A DNA stretch of 38,658 nt. It comes from Acidovorax sp. GTDB lineage: Bacteria; Pseudomonadota; Gammaproteobacteria; Burkholderiales; Burkholderiaceae_C. A program made the position numbers and the translations under genes. The stretch lies in the NCBI GenBank assembly GCA_004210805.1, contig SDXZ01000013.1, positions 1 through 38,658 on the forward strand, written 5' to 3'. The notes below the pieces were generated by a model, which was given only the letters and a program-made list of their open reading frames with translations, was not told the origin of the DNA and did no database searches. Positions 1 through 9,179 of this stretch are shown piece by piece. Positions within the stretch are counted from its first letter, which is position 1. Each line of letters opens with the position of its first letter.

Positions 1-2324
1 TCGTTGGGGTCGGTCTGCAGGTCACGCACAAAGCCCTGGTCGATCTTGATCTGGTCGAGCGGCAGGCGCTTGAGGTACGAGAGCGACGAGTAACCCGTGC
101 CGAAATCGTCGAGCGAGAAACCCACCCCGTAGCGCCGCAGGTACTCCATGCGCGCGATGACGTCCTCCACGTCGGCCAGCAGCAGGCTCTCGGTCAGCTC
201 CAGTTTGAGCCGTTCGGGGTTGGCGCCCGTCTTGTGCACGATGCCCAGCAGTTGCTCCACAAAATCGGGCTGGCGGAACTGCCGCACGCTCACGTTCACC
301 GACAGGAAGAACTGGCGCGTGAGCGAACTGCGCGACCAGGCCACCAGCTGCGCGCAGGCGGCTTCGAGCACCCAGTGCCCCAGGGGCAGGATGAGCCCCG
401 TCTGCTCTGCCAGCGGGATGAATTCGACCGGCGACACCAGCCCGCGGCGCGGGTGATTCCAGCGCACCAGGGCCTCGGCGCCCAGCAGCCGGCCCTTGCC
501 GTCCACGATGGGCTGGTAGTACAGCACCAGTTCTTTTTCCTGCAGGCCCCGGCGCAAGTCGGCCTCCATTGCCGCGCGGTTGCTCACGGCGGCCTGCATG
601 TCGGGGTCAAAAAAGCGCTGCGTATTGCGCCCCGCCGCCTTGGCCTGGTACATCGCCAGGTCCGCGTGCTTGAGCAGTTCGTCCACGCTGCCGGTCTGCT
701 GGCCAAAGAGCGCAATGCCGATGCTGGGCGTGCTGTGGTGGCTCGTTTCGCCCAGCGCGTAGGGTTTGCCCAGCGTCGTGGCAATGTGGCTCGCCACCAG
801 TGCGGCCTCGGCGCTGGCGTGTGGCCCGTCGGCGCTCAGGCCCTCCAGCAGCACCACAAACTCATCGCCGCCAAAACGCGACACCGTGTCGGCCTCGCGC
901 ACGCAGGTCTTCAGGCGCTGGGCCACCTGCACCAGCAGCTGGTCACCCGTGTCATGGCCCAGGGTGTCGTTCAGGTCCTTGAAGTTGTCGAGGTCGATGA
1001 ACAGCAGCGCGCCCTGCGCGCCCGAGCGCCCTACCGCCGCCATGGCGCGCTGCAGGCGGTCGACCAGCATGCGGCGGTTGGGCAGGCCGGTGAGCACGTC
1101 GTAGAACGCCAGGCGCTCGATCTGGCTTTCTACCTCCTTGCGCTCGGTGATGTCGCGGCCCACCCCCCGGTAGCCCCAGAGCGCGCCCTGGGCGTCGAAC
1201 ACCGGCACGCCGCTGACCGAGATCCAGTGCATGCTGCCATCGGGCCGGCGGCGCTGCAGCTCCAGGTCGCGAAACGGCTGGCGCGCCTGCAGCACCGCGC
1301 GGTGCGCGGCCCAGTCGGCCTCGGTCATGTTGAGCGCGCCGATCTCCCAGCGCGTGCGGCCCATCACGGTCGTCAGCGGAATGCCGTTGACGCTCAGGTC
1401 GCCCGCAAGCTGCACAAAACGGCCTTCGGTGTCGTGCTCCCAGTACCAGTCGGACGACAGATCGGAGAGCGAGCGGAAACGCGCCTCGCTCTCGCGCAGC
1501 TCGTTTTCCACGCGCACATAGTCGCTCACATCGGCAAAGGTGCGCACCAGGCCGCCGTCGGGCAGGTCGGTGGTGCGCACTTCAAACGTGCGGCCATCGC
1601 GCGTGGTGCGCCAGTAGACCTCCGGGGCCCTGGCCAGCCCGCCGCCGGCCACATAAGCATGCCCACGCCGGTCGACCAGGCTGTGGCTTTCACCAAAGTC
1701 CCCGCGCTCGGCCTGGATGCGGGTGAGCTCAGACAGTGACGGCCGCGCGGCCATCAGCGATTCGGGCAGGTCCAGCAACTCGAGCACGCGCTGGTTGTAG
1801 ACGGTGATCGTCCCGTCCGGCGCGGTCTTGAAGATGCCCTGGCTCATGCTCGCCAGCGTCACCTGCAGCGTGGCGCGTTGCCCCTGCAGCAGGGTCAGCG
1901 CCTCCTGCCAGATGCGCGCATCCACCATGCGCACGTGCTGGCCTTGCCCCTGCGTGCGCTGGAGCAGGGCGGCCAGCCGGTGCATCAGCTCGCCCAGGTG
2001 GGCCACGCCGTCGACATCGCGCACCATGTAGTCGCCCAGGCCGCAGCGAAACGCGCGCGCGGCCAGGGCTTCCTGGTGGGCGTCGATGCACATCAGCACG
2101 GGGCGGGCAGCGCACAGCTCCAGCACCCCCGGCAAGTCCGTCACCGACGGCTTGAGGCACAGCACCACGGCATCCCACGCATGCGAGGCCAGCGGTGCTT
2201 TGGCCGTATCCGGCGTGGGACTGTTCACCACGCGCCAGTCCGGGTGGTCGGTGCCAATCATGCGCCGGGCCAGCGCAGCGTGCTGCGTGTCGCTGTCCAC
2301 CCACAGGATGCCCGGCGCGCTCAT
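1..2324 (-). CDS. Pseudo-receiver/PAS/PAS/GGDEF/EAL c-di-GMP protein (3' end outside window)
   Basis: The first 774 codons are visible; the C-terminus lies beyond the left edge. This is probably a bifunctional cytoplasmic enzyme that makes and/or degrades c-di-GMP. Residues 1-110 have a receiver-like fold (WVDSD near residue 10), but the phospho-acceptor position is Cys56 in DAVVLCLKP, so phosphorylation is unlikely. A PAS_7-like domain follows (TLASMSQGI), then a second PAS with a PAC tail ending GRDITERKEVESQIERLAF. The GGDEF motif (residues 485-489) is intact and preceded by an RxxD inhibitory site (READ). EAL is at 617-619, and DDFGTGYSSLSYLKRLPLDQIKIDQ lies near the visible end. The ATG overlaps the TGA of the upstream paralogue (ATGA), suggesting translational coupling. 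Enzymatic direction cannot be decided from sequence; both catalytic motifs look competent. Confidence 0.9.
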   Translation of the reverse strand, partial: MSAPGILWVDSDTQHAALARRMIGTDHPDWRVVNSPTPDTAKAPLASHAWDAVVLCLKPSVTDLPGVLELCAARPVLMCIDAHQEALAARAFRCGLGDYMVRDVDGVAHLGELMHRLAALLQRTQGQGQHVRMVDARIWQEALTLLQGQRATLQVTLASMSQGIFKTAPDGTITVYNQRVLELLDLPESLMAARPSLSELTRIQAERGDFGESHSLVDRRGHAYVAGGGLARAPEVYWRTTRDGRTFEVRTTDLPDGGLVRTFADVSDYVRVENELRESEARFRSLSDLSSDWYWEHDTEGRFVQLAGDLSVNGIPLTTVMGRTRWEIGALNMTEADWAAHRAVLQARQPFRDLELQRRRPDGSMHWISVSGVPVFDAQGALWGYRGVGRDITERKEVESQIERLAFYDVLTGLPNRRMLVDRLQRAMAAVGRSGAQGALLFIDLDNFKDLNDTLGHDTGDQLLVQVAQRLKTCVREADTVSRFGGDEFVVLLEGLSADGPHASAEAALVASHIATTLGKPYALGETSHHSTPSIGIALFGQQTGSVDELLKHADLAMYQAKAAGRNTQRFFDPDMQAAVSNRAAMEADLRRGLQEKELVLYYQPIVDGKGRLLGAEALVRWNHPRRGLVSPVEFIPLAEQTGLILPLGHWVLEAACAQLVAWSRSSLTRQFFLSVNVSVRQFRQPDFVEQLLGIVHKTGANPERLKLELTESLLLADVEDVIARMEYLRRYGVGFSLDDFGTGYSSLSYLKRLPLDQIKIDQGFVRDLQTDPN

Positions 2325-4981
2325 GGCGCAGCCCCTGGATCGAAAGTGTCTGAGGCAACGGGCACTGCAGGCAGGGCATGCCCAGGCTGCGTCAGCTGGT
2401 GCTCGCGCGCAAACACGTCGATGGGCACCGGCCGCCCAAACAAATACCCCTGAAACCCCTCACACCCATGCAGCCTCAAGAACCCCAGCTGCCCCGTCGT
2501 CTCCACCCCCTCGGCCACCACCTCCAGGTCCAGGCTTTTGGCCAGCGCCAGGATGGTGCGCACGATCGCCGCGTCGTTCGGGTCACTCAGCACGTCGCGC
2601 ACGAAGCTCTGGTCGATCTTGACCTGGTCCAGGGGCAGCCGCTTGAGGTAGGACAGGGAGGAGTAGCCGGTGCCAAAGTCATCGAGGGCAAAGCCCACGC
2701 CTTCGCTCTTGAGCTGGACCATGCGGGCGATGGTGTCTTCGATGTCTCCCAGCAGCAGGCTTTCGGTGAGTTCGAGCTTGAGTTTTTTCGGGTCTGCCTG
2801 GTGGTTTTGCAGGGTCTGCAGCACTTCGGCCACGAAGCCGGGCTGGCGGAACTGGCGGGCGCTGACGTTCACGGAGATGGACAGGTGGGCGGTTTCGGGG
2901 TGCTGGCTCCAGCGCTGCAGCTGCGCGCAGGCGGTCTGTAGCACGTATTGGCCCAGGGGGAGGATGAGGCCGGTCTGCTCGGCCAGGGGGATGAAGTCCC
3001 CGGGGCTGATCATGCCGCGCTGGGGGTGGCGCCAGCGCACCAGGGCTTCGGCGCCCAGCAGGGTGGCCTGGTGGTCGACCACGGGCTGGTAGTGCACAAG
3101 CAGTTCCCCCCGGGCGAGACCTTGGCGCAGGTCGGCTTCCAGGTTGGAGCGTGCGTTGACGGCGGCCTGCATGTCCGGGTCAAAGAAGCGCTGGGTGTTG
3201 CGCCCTGCGGCCTTGGCCTGGTACATGGCCAGGTCGGCACGTTTCAAGAGTTCGTCCACTGACAGGCGTTCATCCCCAAAGAGGGTGATGCCGATGCTGG
3301 GGGTGCTGTAGTGCTGGGCTCCGTCGAGCTCGAAGGGCAGGTTCAGGCTGGCCAGGAGTTTCTCGGCCACGGTCTCGGCCTGGGTGGCGGCCTCGGGCAG
3401 GTCCGGGGCCAGGGCTTCGAGCATGACGACGAATTCGTCGCCGCCAAAGCGGGCGACGGTGTCGGCTTCGCGCACGCTGCCCACCAGGCGGGTGGCGACC
3501 TGGGCCAATAGCTGGTCGCCCATGTCGTGGCCCAGGGTGTCGTTGAGGTCCTTGAAGTTGTCCAGGTCGATGAACAGCAGGGCCCCGAGGTTACGGGTGC
3601 GCTGGCAGGCGGCGATGGAGCGCTGCAGGCGGTCCAGCAGCAGGCGGCGGTTGGGCAGGCCCGTGAGGGCGTCGAAGAAGGCCAGGCGCTCGATTTCTTG
3701 CTCTGCGCGCTTGCGGTCTGTGATGTCCATGGTGAAGCCATGGGACACCACCGAGCCATCGGGCTCGCGATGCGGTATCGCGTTGGTCATGTGCCAGCGG
3801 ACGCTGCCGTCCGGCATGCGCACGCGGTATTCGCATTGCCAGGGCACCAGCTTGCGCACCGAGGTGATGGCAGACTTCTGCACATGCGGGAGGTCTTCCG
3901 GGAACACGCGGTGCATCAGCACACCGTGGTCGGCCGTGACCTCGTGCGGCTCTACGCCCATGAAGTCGCGCACGGCATCGCTGATGTACTGCACGCTGGT
4001 CCCACCATCGGCATGCAGCCGGTACTCATAAATGAAGCCGGGAATGCGGCTGGCGATGCGCTGGATGAACAGCAACTGCTCGCGCAACTGCTCGGCCGCG
4101 CGGTGTTCGTCCGTCACGTCCTGCACCACGCCCATCACCACCTGTACGCCATCGCGGGGCAGCGTGCGCTGCACGCGCGAGCGCATCCAGCGCACCTCGC
4201 CGTCGGGGCGGCGCCAGCGGTACTCCACATCCAGGCCCTTGCCACGCTCGCGCACCTGGTCAAATACTTGGCGGTCTTCGGGCAGGATGCCACTCACGGC
4301 GCGCTCGGGGTCCACCCACTCCTGTTGCTCAAAGCCGGCAATGTTGCACAGCCCCGGGGACCACAACAGCACCGTTTCGCCAGGGTCCTCGATGCGCCGC
4401 CAATGGCCGGCACGGGCCAGGCTCTCCATGGTGTTGAAGACGTCGGTCTGTTCGCGCAACTCGCGGCGCATTTCTTCGAGCGATTGCTCGGCGCTTGCCA
4501 GCGCCACGCGCAGGGTTTCCGCCTCGGTGGCATCGCGCACCGTGACCACAATGCAGTCGTTGGTCACGCGGCGGGCCGAGAGGTCCCAGGCCAGCAGCAG
4601 CCGGCCGGGTTCACGCACCACCTGTCGGCATTCGAGCGGGGCACCAATGCGGACCACGCCATGCAACTGAGCGAGCAGCGAGGTGTCCGCAAGCAGGTCA
4701 AACACCTCGCTGGCGTCGGCCCCAGGATTGCGCACTGCGCCCAGCCCCGGCATGCGCCGCGCGGCCGCATTGGCCGCCAACAGCAGCAGTCGGCCGTGCT
4801 GCAAGCGGAATTCCATCAACGCGACAGGGACGGCATCCACCAGGGCCTGCAAACGCGCCTGCGCCATGGGCTCTATGAGGCCATCACCTGTGGGGGCGAG
4901 AAGATCGGTCAACAGTTCGGACGAGATCACGGTCGCTCTGAAACCTCTGAAACCTACAGTTGAAATGGACCCGCTGCGCAT
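2321..4981 (-). CDS. PAS-PAS-PAS-GGDEF-EAL diguanylate cyclase/phosphodiesterase
   Basis: With the start at 4981 the protein is about 886 residues. It has no signal peptide or membrane segment, so it is a soluble c-di-GMP enzyme. Order: a PAS-like region (LQALVDAVPVALMEF), a short coiled coil (SAEQSLEEMRRELREQ), a second PAS with PAC (RRPDGEVRWMRSRVQ), a third PAS with PAC (RMPDGSVRWH ending MDITDRKRAEQEIERLAF), GGDEF at 513-517 (ARFGGDEF with the READ I-site), then EAL at 645-647 with the DDFGTGYSSLSYLKR loop and VVAEGVET. The start is uncertain: the frame stays open to 5197, and GTG at 4930 is another option. Conserved sequence begins only about 35 residues after the ATG chosen, and neither candidate has a good ribosome binding site. 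It is a tandem paralogue of the downstream gene, which it overlaps by ATGA. Confidence 0.9.
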   Translation of the reverse strand: MRSGSISTVGFRGFRATVISSELLTDLLAPTGDGLIEPMAQARLQALVDAVPVALMEFRLQHGRLLLLAANAAARRMPGLGAVRNPGADASEVFDLLADTSLLAQLHGVVRIGAPLECRQVVREPGRLLLAWDLSARRVTNDCIVVTVRDATEAETLRVALASAEQSLEEMRRELREQTDVFNTMESLARAGHWRRIEDPGETVLLWSPGLCNIAGFEQQEWVDPERAVSGILPEDRQVFDQVRERGKGLDVEYRWRRPDGEVRWMRSRVQRTLPRDGVQVVMGVVQDVTDEHRAAEQLREQLLFIQRIASRIPGFIYEYRLHADGGTSVQYISDAVRDFMGVEPHEVTADHGVLMHRVFPEDLPHVQKSAITSVRKLVPWQCEYRVRMPDGSVRWHMTNAIPHREPDGSVVSHGFTMDITDRKRAEQEIERLAFFDALTGLPNRRLLLDRLQRSIAACQRTRNLGALLFIDLDNFKDLNDTLGHDMGDQLLAQVATRLVGSVREADTVARFGGDEFVVMLEALAPDLPEAATQAETVAEKLLASLNLPFELDGAQHYSTPSIGITLFGDERLSVDELLKRADLAMYQAKAAGRNTQRFFDPDMQAAVNARSNLEADLRQGLARGELLVHYQPVVDHQATLLGAEALVRWRHPQRGMISPGDFIPLAEQTGLILPLGQYVLQTACAQLQRWSQHPETAHLSISVNVSARQFRQPGFVAEVLQTLQNHQADPKKLKLELTESLLLGDIEDTIARMVQLKSEGVGFALDDFGTGYSSLSYLKRLPLDQVKIDQSFVRDVLSDPNDAAIVRTILALAKSLDLEVVAEGVETTGQLGFLRLHGCEGFQGYLFGRPVPIDVFAREHQLTQPGHALPAVPVASDTFDPGAAP

Positions 4982-5328
4982 GCGGGGCCGGCTGTAAACG
5001 CCGACGCGCCAGCATACAGGCAAGAGTATGTCCAAACGTAACGGGTCGGCAAAACCAGGGGCATTCGCCCCAGGGAAAACCCGATATCGCACTGAGCCAG
5101 CAAAGGCATGTGGGCAAGCCGGCGCTTCGTTTTTGAGACCGTTTCCTGATCCTCCCCGACCACCTTTCCACCCCGCCGCGTCACCGGATTCATCCATTGT
5201 TCATGTTTCGCTCAGGCTTTGCTCATCTGGAATTCAGGGTGCGTCCATCTCCCTTTGGTGAACTGTAGTCCTCGCAAACGGCCACCCGGCCTTGCGGGAT
5301 TCAACCCTCAACCCAGCATCAAAAAATC
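4982..5328. other. Intergenic region between divergent genes, with a nested hairpin
   Basis: No gene was recognised in these 347 bases. A nested stem-loop lies at 5042-5083: outer arms CGGGT/ACCCG, inner arms GGGGC/GCCCC with loop ATTC. It would be in the 5' leader of the minus-strand cyclase if transcription starts upstream of it. A weak minus-strand promoter-like pair (TTGCCG, 16 bases, CATACT) overlaps the same place. It does not match the c-di-GMP-I riboswitch consensus that I remember. Short open frames here have no recognisable product. Confidence 0.4.
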
Positions 5329-5892
5329 ATGAAAAAACTTACCTCGATCGCCGTCGCCAGCCTCCTGATGGGCGCGGCCGCCCTGCCCGCTCTGGCCAAG
5401 GGCCCGGTCGTCAACCACGCCATTTCGGAAAACGAAGTGCTGGCTGCCCAGCAGGCGTGGTGCAAGGCACTCGTGGATATCTCCACCGTCAACACCACCA
5501 GCGGCCAGCCAGCCGCCAAAGCGCTGGCCGAGAAGGTGATCGACGCCGCCTATGGCTACCAGATGGGGGCCGTGCTGTTCAAGCCGACCCTGACCGAAGT
5601 GCCCCAGACCTTCCGCGTCACCCGCGAGGGCGCGCTGTCGTACTTTGTGGGCGGCAATCCCGCCTTCCCCAAGGACACCGGCTTTGCACTCAAGGGCTGG
5701 GCGAAGTGCGAAATCTCCAATGCCGCCGTGTTCATTGCAGGTGACTCGGCCACGACCATGGGCAACGTGATGTTCACGGGCAAGGACGGCAAGGTGACCA
5801 GCGTGGACAAGACCTGGGCTTTCGTCAAGGATGACGCGGGCAAGCTGCGCATCGTGGTGCACCACTCGTCCCTGCCCTTCAGCGGCAACTGA
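5329..5892 (+). CDS. Secreted NTF2-like (CaMKII-association/SnoaL-type) protein
   Basis: A 187-residue protein with a clear Sec signal peptide: MKK, a hydrophobic stretch, and a cleavage site after ALPALA at about residue 23. It should be periplasmic. The mature part reads as one NTF2-like domain. The N-terminal helix ENEVLAAQQAWCKAL and the C-terminal strands KTWAFVKDDAGKLRIVVHHS are typical of CaMKII-association-domain and SnoaL-like proteins. Members of this superfamily bind small ligands or act as enzymes; no substrate can be assigned here. Two cysteines (AWCKAL and AKCEIS) could form a disulfide. There is no strong ribosome binding site, but the start is fixed by the signal peptide. It stands alone, divergent from the cyclase and 235 bases upstream of a histidine kinase; a link to that kinase is only conjecture. 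Confidence 0.75.
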   Translation: MKKLTSIAVASLLMGAAALPALAKGPVVNHAISENEVLAAQQAWCKALVDISTVNTTSGQPAAKALAEKVIDAAYGYQMGAVLFKPTLTEVPQTFRVTREGALSYFVGGNPAFPKDTGFALKGWAKCEISNAAVFIAGDSATTMGNVMFTGKDGKVTSVDKTWAFVKDDAGKLRIVVHHSSLPFSGN

Positions 5893-5932
5893 GGGACCGA
5901 CGCCGGGCGACCCCACCCCCGTTGAGCAAAGC

Positions 5933-5957
5933 CCCGGGCGTGCGACCGGCGCGCCGG
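5933..5957 (+). terminator. GC-rich hairpin after the NTF2-like gene
   Basis: GCCCCGG and CCGGGGC form a 7-bp stem about 40 bases after the stop at 5892. There is no run of T after it, so intrinsic termination is possible but weakly supported. Confidence 0.3.
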
Positions 5958-6127
5958 GGCCCCGGCTTCATAATCCATGCCTTGTTCCGTGAGTCCTCCT
6001 GCTCACCGACGCTGCCTGTCAATCCGATGGATTCCGCGCCAGACCAACGCCCCCACCGCAGCGAGGCCTGCAGCGGCCGAGAGCCTCTGCGCCACCTTCA
6101 CAGCTGCACCGCCGCTTAAGCCTCCCC

Positions 6128-7819
6128 ATGTACCGCGCACGACTCTCCTTGGCATTCGCCGCCCTGGTGGCCCTGGTGTGTATCCAGGCTGCTTTTGTGT
6201 ACTGGGGCGCCAACCGCGTCAACGACTATGCGCAGCACAGCCGGCTGGCCAGCGACATCCAGTCGGAGTTGCTCGACCTGTCGGCCAACAAGCAGCGGCT
6301 GCGGGTGTGGGCCCTGCAGCGGCTGATGAACACCGACGCCCAGCCCGAGCAGCGCGAGCGCCTGGTGGCCGCGATGGTCGCCAGCGCGGCCAACCTGGAT
6401 GACCTGGTGCAGCGCGATCTGGCGCTGTGGAACGAGATGGTGCGCCGTGAAGGCGTGAGCATGCCGGCCGAGGTGCCCCAGCTCGTGGGCGTAACAGAGC
6501 TGATGCGCGACAACATCCAGGCTGTGGAAGCACGATTGGCGCAACTGGTGCCGCTGGAGCAAGGGGCAGACTTTCCCGCCCTGTGGGCTGAACTCACGCA
6601 GGTGTTCGACATGGCGCGCGGGCGCGACCTGCGCGAATTGATCAACGGCGCGATTGCGCACCAGCGTGCGGCCGTGCCTGTGGCGCGCGCCGCCACCGAG
6701 CGCGGCCTCGATCTGCTGCGCGCACAAGCCATCGGCATGGCCCTGATCACTCTGGCCGTGGCGGTGGTACTGGCCCTGCACCTCAAGCAACGGTTGCAGC
6801 GCCCGCTGGACCGGCTGCTGGCGGGCACGCAGGCACTGCAAGCCGGCGCACTCGACCACCGGGTGGCCACCGGCTCCAACGACGAATTCGACCGCGTAGC
6901 CCAGCACTTCAACGCCATGGCGGCCGAACTGCAGCAACACCGCGCCCAGGCCGACGCCGCCCGCCGTGGCCTGGAAGACGCGGTGCAGGCACGCACACAA
7001 GAGCTGAGCGCTGCCCACGACACCCTGCAGCGCCTGGACCAGCGCCGCCGCCAGTTGTTTGCAGACCTGGGCCACGAACTTCGCACCCCTGCCACCTCCA
7101 TCCGCGGCGAGGCCGAGATCGCCCTGCGCGGCGGCGACAAACCCGTGGACGAATACCGCCAGACACTGGCGCGCATCGTGGGGGGCGTAGACCAGCTCAC
7201 CCGCGTGATCCATGACCTGATGCTCATTGCCAAAGCCGACGCCGACCAACTCGTGATGCACCCTGCACCGGTGGACGTCCATGCACTAGTGGGCGACGCT
7301 GCTGAGCAGGCGGCTGCCCTGGGGGCGTCCCATGGCGTGCAGGTGCAACTGCTGCCAAGCCCGCCCAGCCCCCAGGAGGGCGGCGCTGCACTGCCGCCCG
7401 GCCCGGCGGTCGTCGTGCATGCCGACGCCGACCGGCTGCGCCAGGCCCTGGTGATCGTGCTGGACAACGCGGTGCGCTACTCCGCCAGCGGCAGCACCGT
7501 GAGCGTGTGGCTCCAGGCCGCTCCGGGAGGGGTCGAGGTGGTGGTGCGCGATGCGGGCATCGGAATCGACGCGGACGAATTGCCGCACGTGTTCGACCGA
7601 TTTGTGCGCGGGCGCAGGGCGCGGGCGCACCGGGCCGACGGCACGGGCATCGGGCTGTCCATCGCGCAGTCCATCGTGCAGGCACACGGCGGGCACATTG
7701 CCATCACCAGCGTGGCGCAACAGGGCACCGTGGCCCGCATCGCGCTGCCGTTGATGGACGGCACCACCATAACCCCCGCCCACAACGCCAAAGCCGCACC
7801 ACCGGAGCGCTCCGAATGA
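6128..7819 (+). CDS. Membrane sensor histidine kinase
   Basis: A 563-residue inner-membrane kinase that should phosphorylate the regulator encoded directly after it. TM1 is at about residues 6-28. A roughly 170-residue periplasmic, mostly helical sensor region follows, then TM2 at about 201-219. Next come a HAMP domain (RPLDRLLAGTQALQAGALDHRV) and a coiled linker. The dimerisation helix carries the H-box FADLGHELRTP, with phospho-His at about 316. The ATPase domain has N-box LDNAVRYS, G1 VRDAGIGI and G2 GTGIGLSIAQS. All catalytic boxes are intact. The TGA overlaps the ATG of the regulator gene (ATGA), so the two are translationally coupled. The signal sensed cannot be told from sequence. Confidence 0.93.
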   Translation: MYRARLSLAFAALVALVCIQAAFVYWGANRVNDYAQHSRLASDIQSELLDLSANKQRLRVWALQRLMNTDAQPEQRERLVAAMVASAANLDDLVQRDLALWNEMVRREGVSMPAEVPQLVGVTELMRDNIQAVEARLAQLVPLEQGADFPALWAELTQVFDMARGRDLRELINGAIAHQRAAVPVARAATERGLDLLRAQAIGMALITLAVAVVLALHLKQRLQRPLDRLLAGTQALQAGALDHRVATGSNDEFDRVAQHFNAMAAELQQHRAQADAARRGLEDAVQARTQELSAAHDTLQRLDQRRRQLFADLGHELRTPATSIRGEAEIALRGGDKPVDEYRQTLARIVGGVDQLTRVIHDLMLIAKADADQLVMHPAPVDVHALVGDAAEQAAALGASHGVQVQLLPSPPSPQEGGAALPPGPAVVVHADADRLRQALVIVLDNAVRYSASGSTVSVWLQAAPGGVEVVVRDAGIGIDADELPHVFDRFVRGRRARAHRADGTGIGLSIAQSIVQAHGGHIAITSVAQQGTVARIALPLMDGTTITPAHNAKAAPPERSE

Positions 7820-8505
7820 CCCACATCCTGGTCGTGGAAGACGATGCGCGCGTGGCCGACTTCCTGGTGCGCGGCCTCAAGGCCGAGGGCTACCGCGTGG
7901 AGCTCGCGCGCACCGGCCCCGAAGGCCTGGCCCTGGCGCGGGGCGCCGAGCCCGGCGTGCTGCTGTTGCTGGACCTGATGCTGCCCGGGCTGAGTGGGCT
8001 GGAGCTGTGCCAGACACTGCGCGCCGAAGGCCACCATTTGCCGGTGCTGATGCTCAGCGCGCTGAGCAATACCGAAGACAAGGTCACCGGCCTGCGCCTG
8101 GGCGCGGACGACTACCTCACCAAGCCCTTTGCGTTTGAAGAACTGCTGGCCCGCATCGAAGCGCTGCTGCGCCGCGGCCGCGAGCAGCGCCCGCGCGCCA
8201 GCACCTTGCAAGTGGCCGATCTGGTGCTGGACCTCGAGCGCATGCAGGCCAGCCGCGCCGGCCAGCCCATCGTGCTGACTGCGCGCGAGCTGGCGTTTCT
8301 GGAGCTGCTCATGAGCGCCCCCGGCCGCGTGTACAGCCGTGAGCGCATTCTTTCCAACGTCTGGGGCACCAACGAGGACCCGCTGACCAACGTGGTCGAT
8401 GTGTACGTGCGCCGCCTGCGCACCAAGATCGACGAAGGCCATGCACTCGCGCTGATCAAGACCGTGCGGGGGTTCGGGTACCGGCTGGATGCCATGGCGG
8501 ACTGA
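7816..8505 (+). CDS. OmpR-family DNA-binding response regulator
   Basis: A 229-residue two-domain regulator. The receiver has VVEDD near the N-terminus, phospho-acceptor Asp53 in LLDLMLPG, Ser81 in MLSAL and Lys103 in GADDYLTKPF, all as expected for a functional receiver. A winged-helix domain of the OmpR/PhoB type follows, with TARELAFLELLMSAPGRVYSRE and the recognition region NVVDVYVRRLRTKID and ending KTVRGFGYRLD. It starts at the ATG overlapping the kinase stop codon, although the frame is open further upstream. It forms a two-component system with the kinase. Its target genes cannot be read from this window. Confidence 0.95.
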   Translation: MTHILVVEDDARVADFLVRGLKAEGYRVELARTGPEGLALARGAEPGVLLLLDLMLPGLSGLELCQTLRAEGHHLPVLMLSALSNTEDKVTGLRLGADDYLTKPFAFEELLARIEALLRRGREQRPRASTLQVADLVLDLERMQASRAGQPIVLTARELAFLELLMSAPGRVYSRERILSNVWGTNEDPLTNVVDVYVRRLRTKIDEGHALALIKTVRGFGYRLDAMAD

Positions 8506-8587
8506 GCCGCGCAGACACGCCCCGACACACCCACGCTGCTGGCACGATGCGCCGCGCGATCTATGACGGTGGCGAAGGAGCGGGCAG

Positions 8588-8968
8588 TCACTCCATCACG
8601 TCGAAATGGAACACCTTGCTCACAATCTGCCAGCGTTCGTCCAGACGCACCAGCGTGAGAAAGTCGGTAAAAAAGCGTGGCGCAATTGCGCACTCCACGC
8701 GCGCAAAGGCAGTCACCGGCCCCGCAAACTCAATCGACAGGATGCTGTCACGGCGGCCATGCCCTTGGCTCGCCGGTGAGGTGCGCTGGTCCACGATGGG
8801 AAAGTACTGCTTCATGTCCAGATGCAGCAGCCGTCCCTCGGTCGCACAGTAATACGTAGCGGTCGGGTGGAAGGCCTGGGCCAGCCGGGCGGTGTCGCAG
8901 TGGTACAGGCCGTCGAAGTAGAGATTCAGCGTGGCGGTAACGCCCGCAAAGTCGGGGGCGGCGCTCAT
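8588..8968 (-). CDS. NTF2-like / putative lumazine-binding family protein
   Basis: A 126-residue cytoplasmic protein of the SnoaL/NTF2 superfamily, closest in feel to the 'putative lumazine-binding' group. It has the N-terminal helix ATLNLYFDGLYHCDTARLAQAFHP, the central MKQYFPIVDQR and the C-terminal strands FFTDFLTLVRLDERWQIVSKVFHFD. These small cone-shaped domains bind or convert small molecules; no activity is assigned. It is the last gene of a minus-strand set (flavodoxin-like, tautomerase, this gene). Its ATG overlaps the stop of the tautomerase gene by ATGA, so the two are probably made together. Confidence 0.8.
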   Translation of the reverse strand: MSAAPDFAGVTATLNLYFDGLYHCDTARLAQAFHPTATYYCATEGRLLHLDMKQYFPIVDQRTSPASQGHGRRDSILSIEFAGPVTAFARVECAIAPRFFTDFLTLVRLDERWQIVSKVFHFDVME

Positions 8969-9168
8969 GTCTTGTGCTTTCTGAACTCGGTGACCGGCAG
9001 CCCGCCCACGCCCCAGTTGTTGAGATCAATCTCGTCGATGACCACGTGCGTGGTCGCCGGGTTCTTGTGCAGCACACGCACCAGCAGCTCGGTGACGCCA
9101 GCGATGAGCTCAGCCTTTTGTTCGCGCGTCACCCCTTCACGGGTGACCTGAATGTTCACGTAGGGCAT
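8965..9168 (-). CDS. 4-oxalocrotonate tautomerase family protein
   Basis: A 67-residue tautomerase-superfamily subunit. The catalytic Pro follows the initiator Met (MPYVNIQVTREGVTREQK), so removal of Met exposes Pro1. The core PATTHVVIDEIDLNNWGVGG is the family's typical second half. These proteins act as small homo-oligomers and tautomerise enol/keto acids or related compounds. The actual substrate is unknown, and no catechol meta-cleavage gene is nearby. It lies 11 bases after the flavodoxin-like gene and overlaps the next gene by ATGA, so the three form one minus-strand unit facing the LysR gene. Confidence 0.92.
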   Translation of the reverse strand: MPYVNIQVTREGVTREQKAELIAGVTELLVRVLHKNPATTHVVIDEIDLNNWGVGGLPVTEFRKHKT

Positions 9169-9179
9169 GGAAAATCCTT

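Noticed and set aside
4982..5328. A c-di-GMP riboswitch upstream of the tandem GGDEF-EAL genes
   Set aside because: The hairpin at 5042-5083 lacks the GGCAAACC and CGCAAAGCC parts of the class I consensus, so only an unnamed structure is reported.
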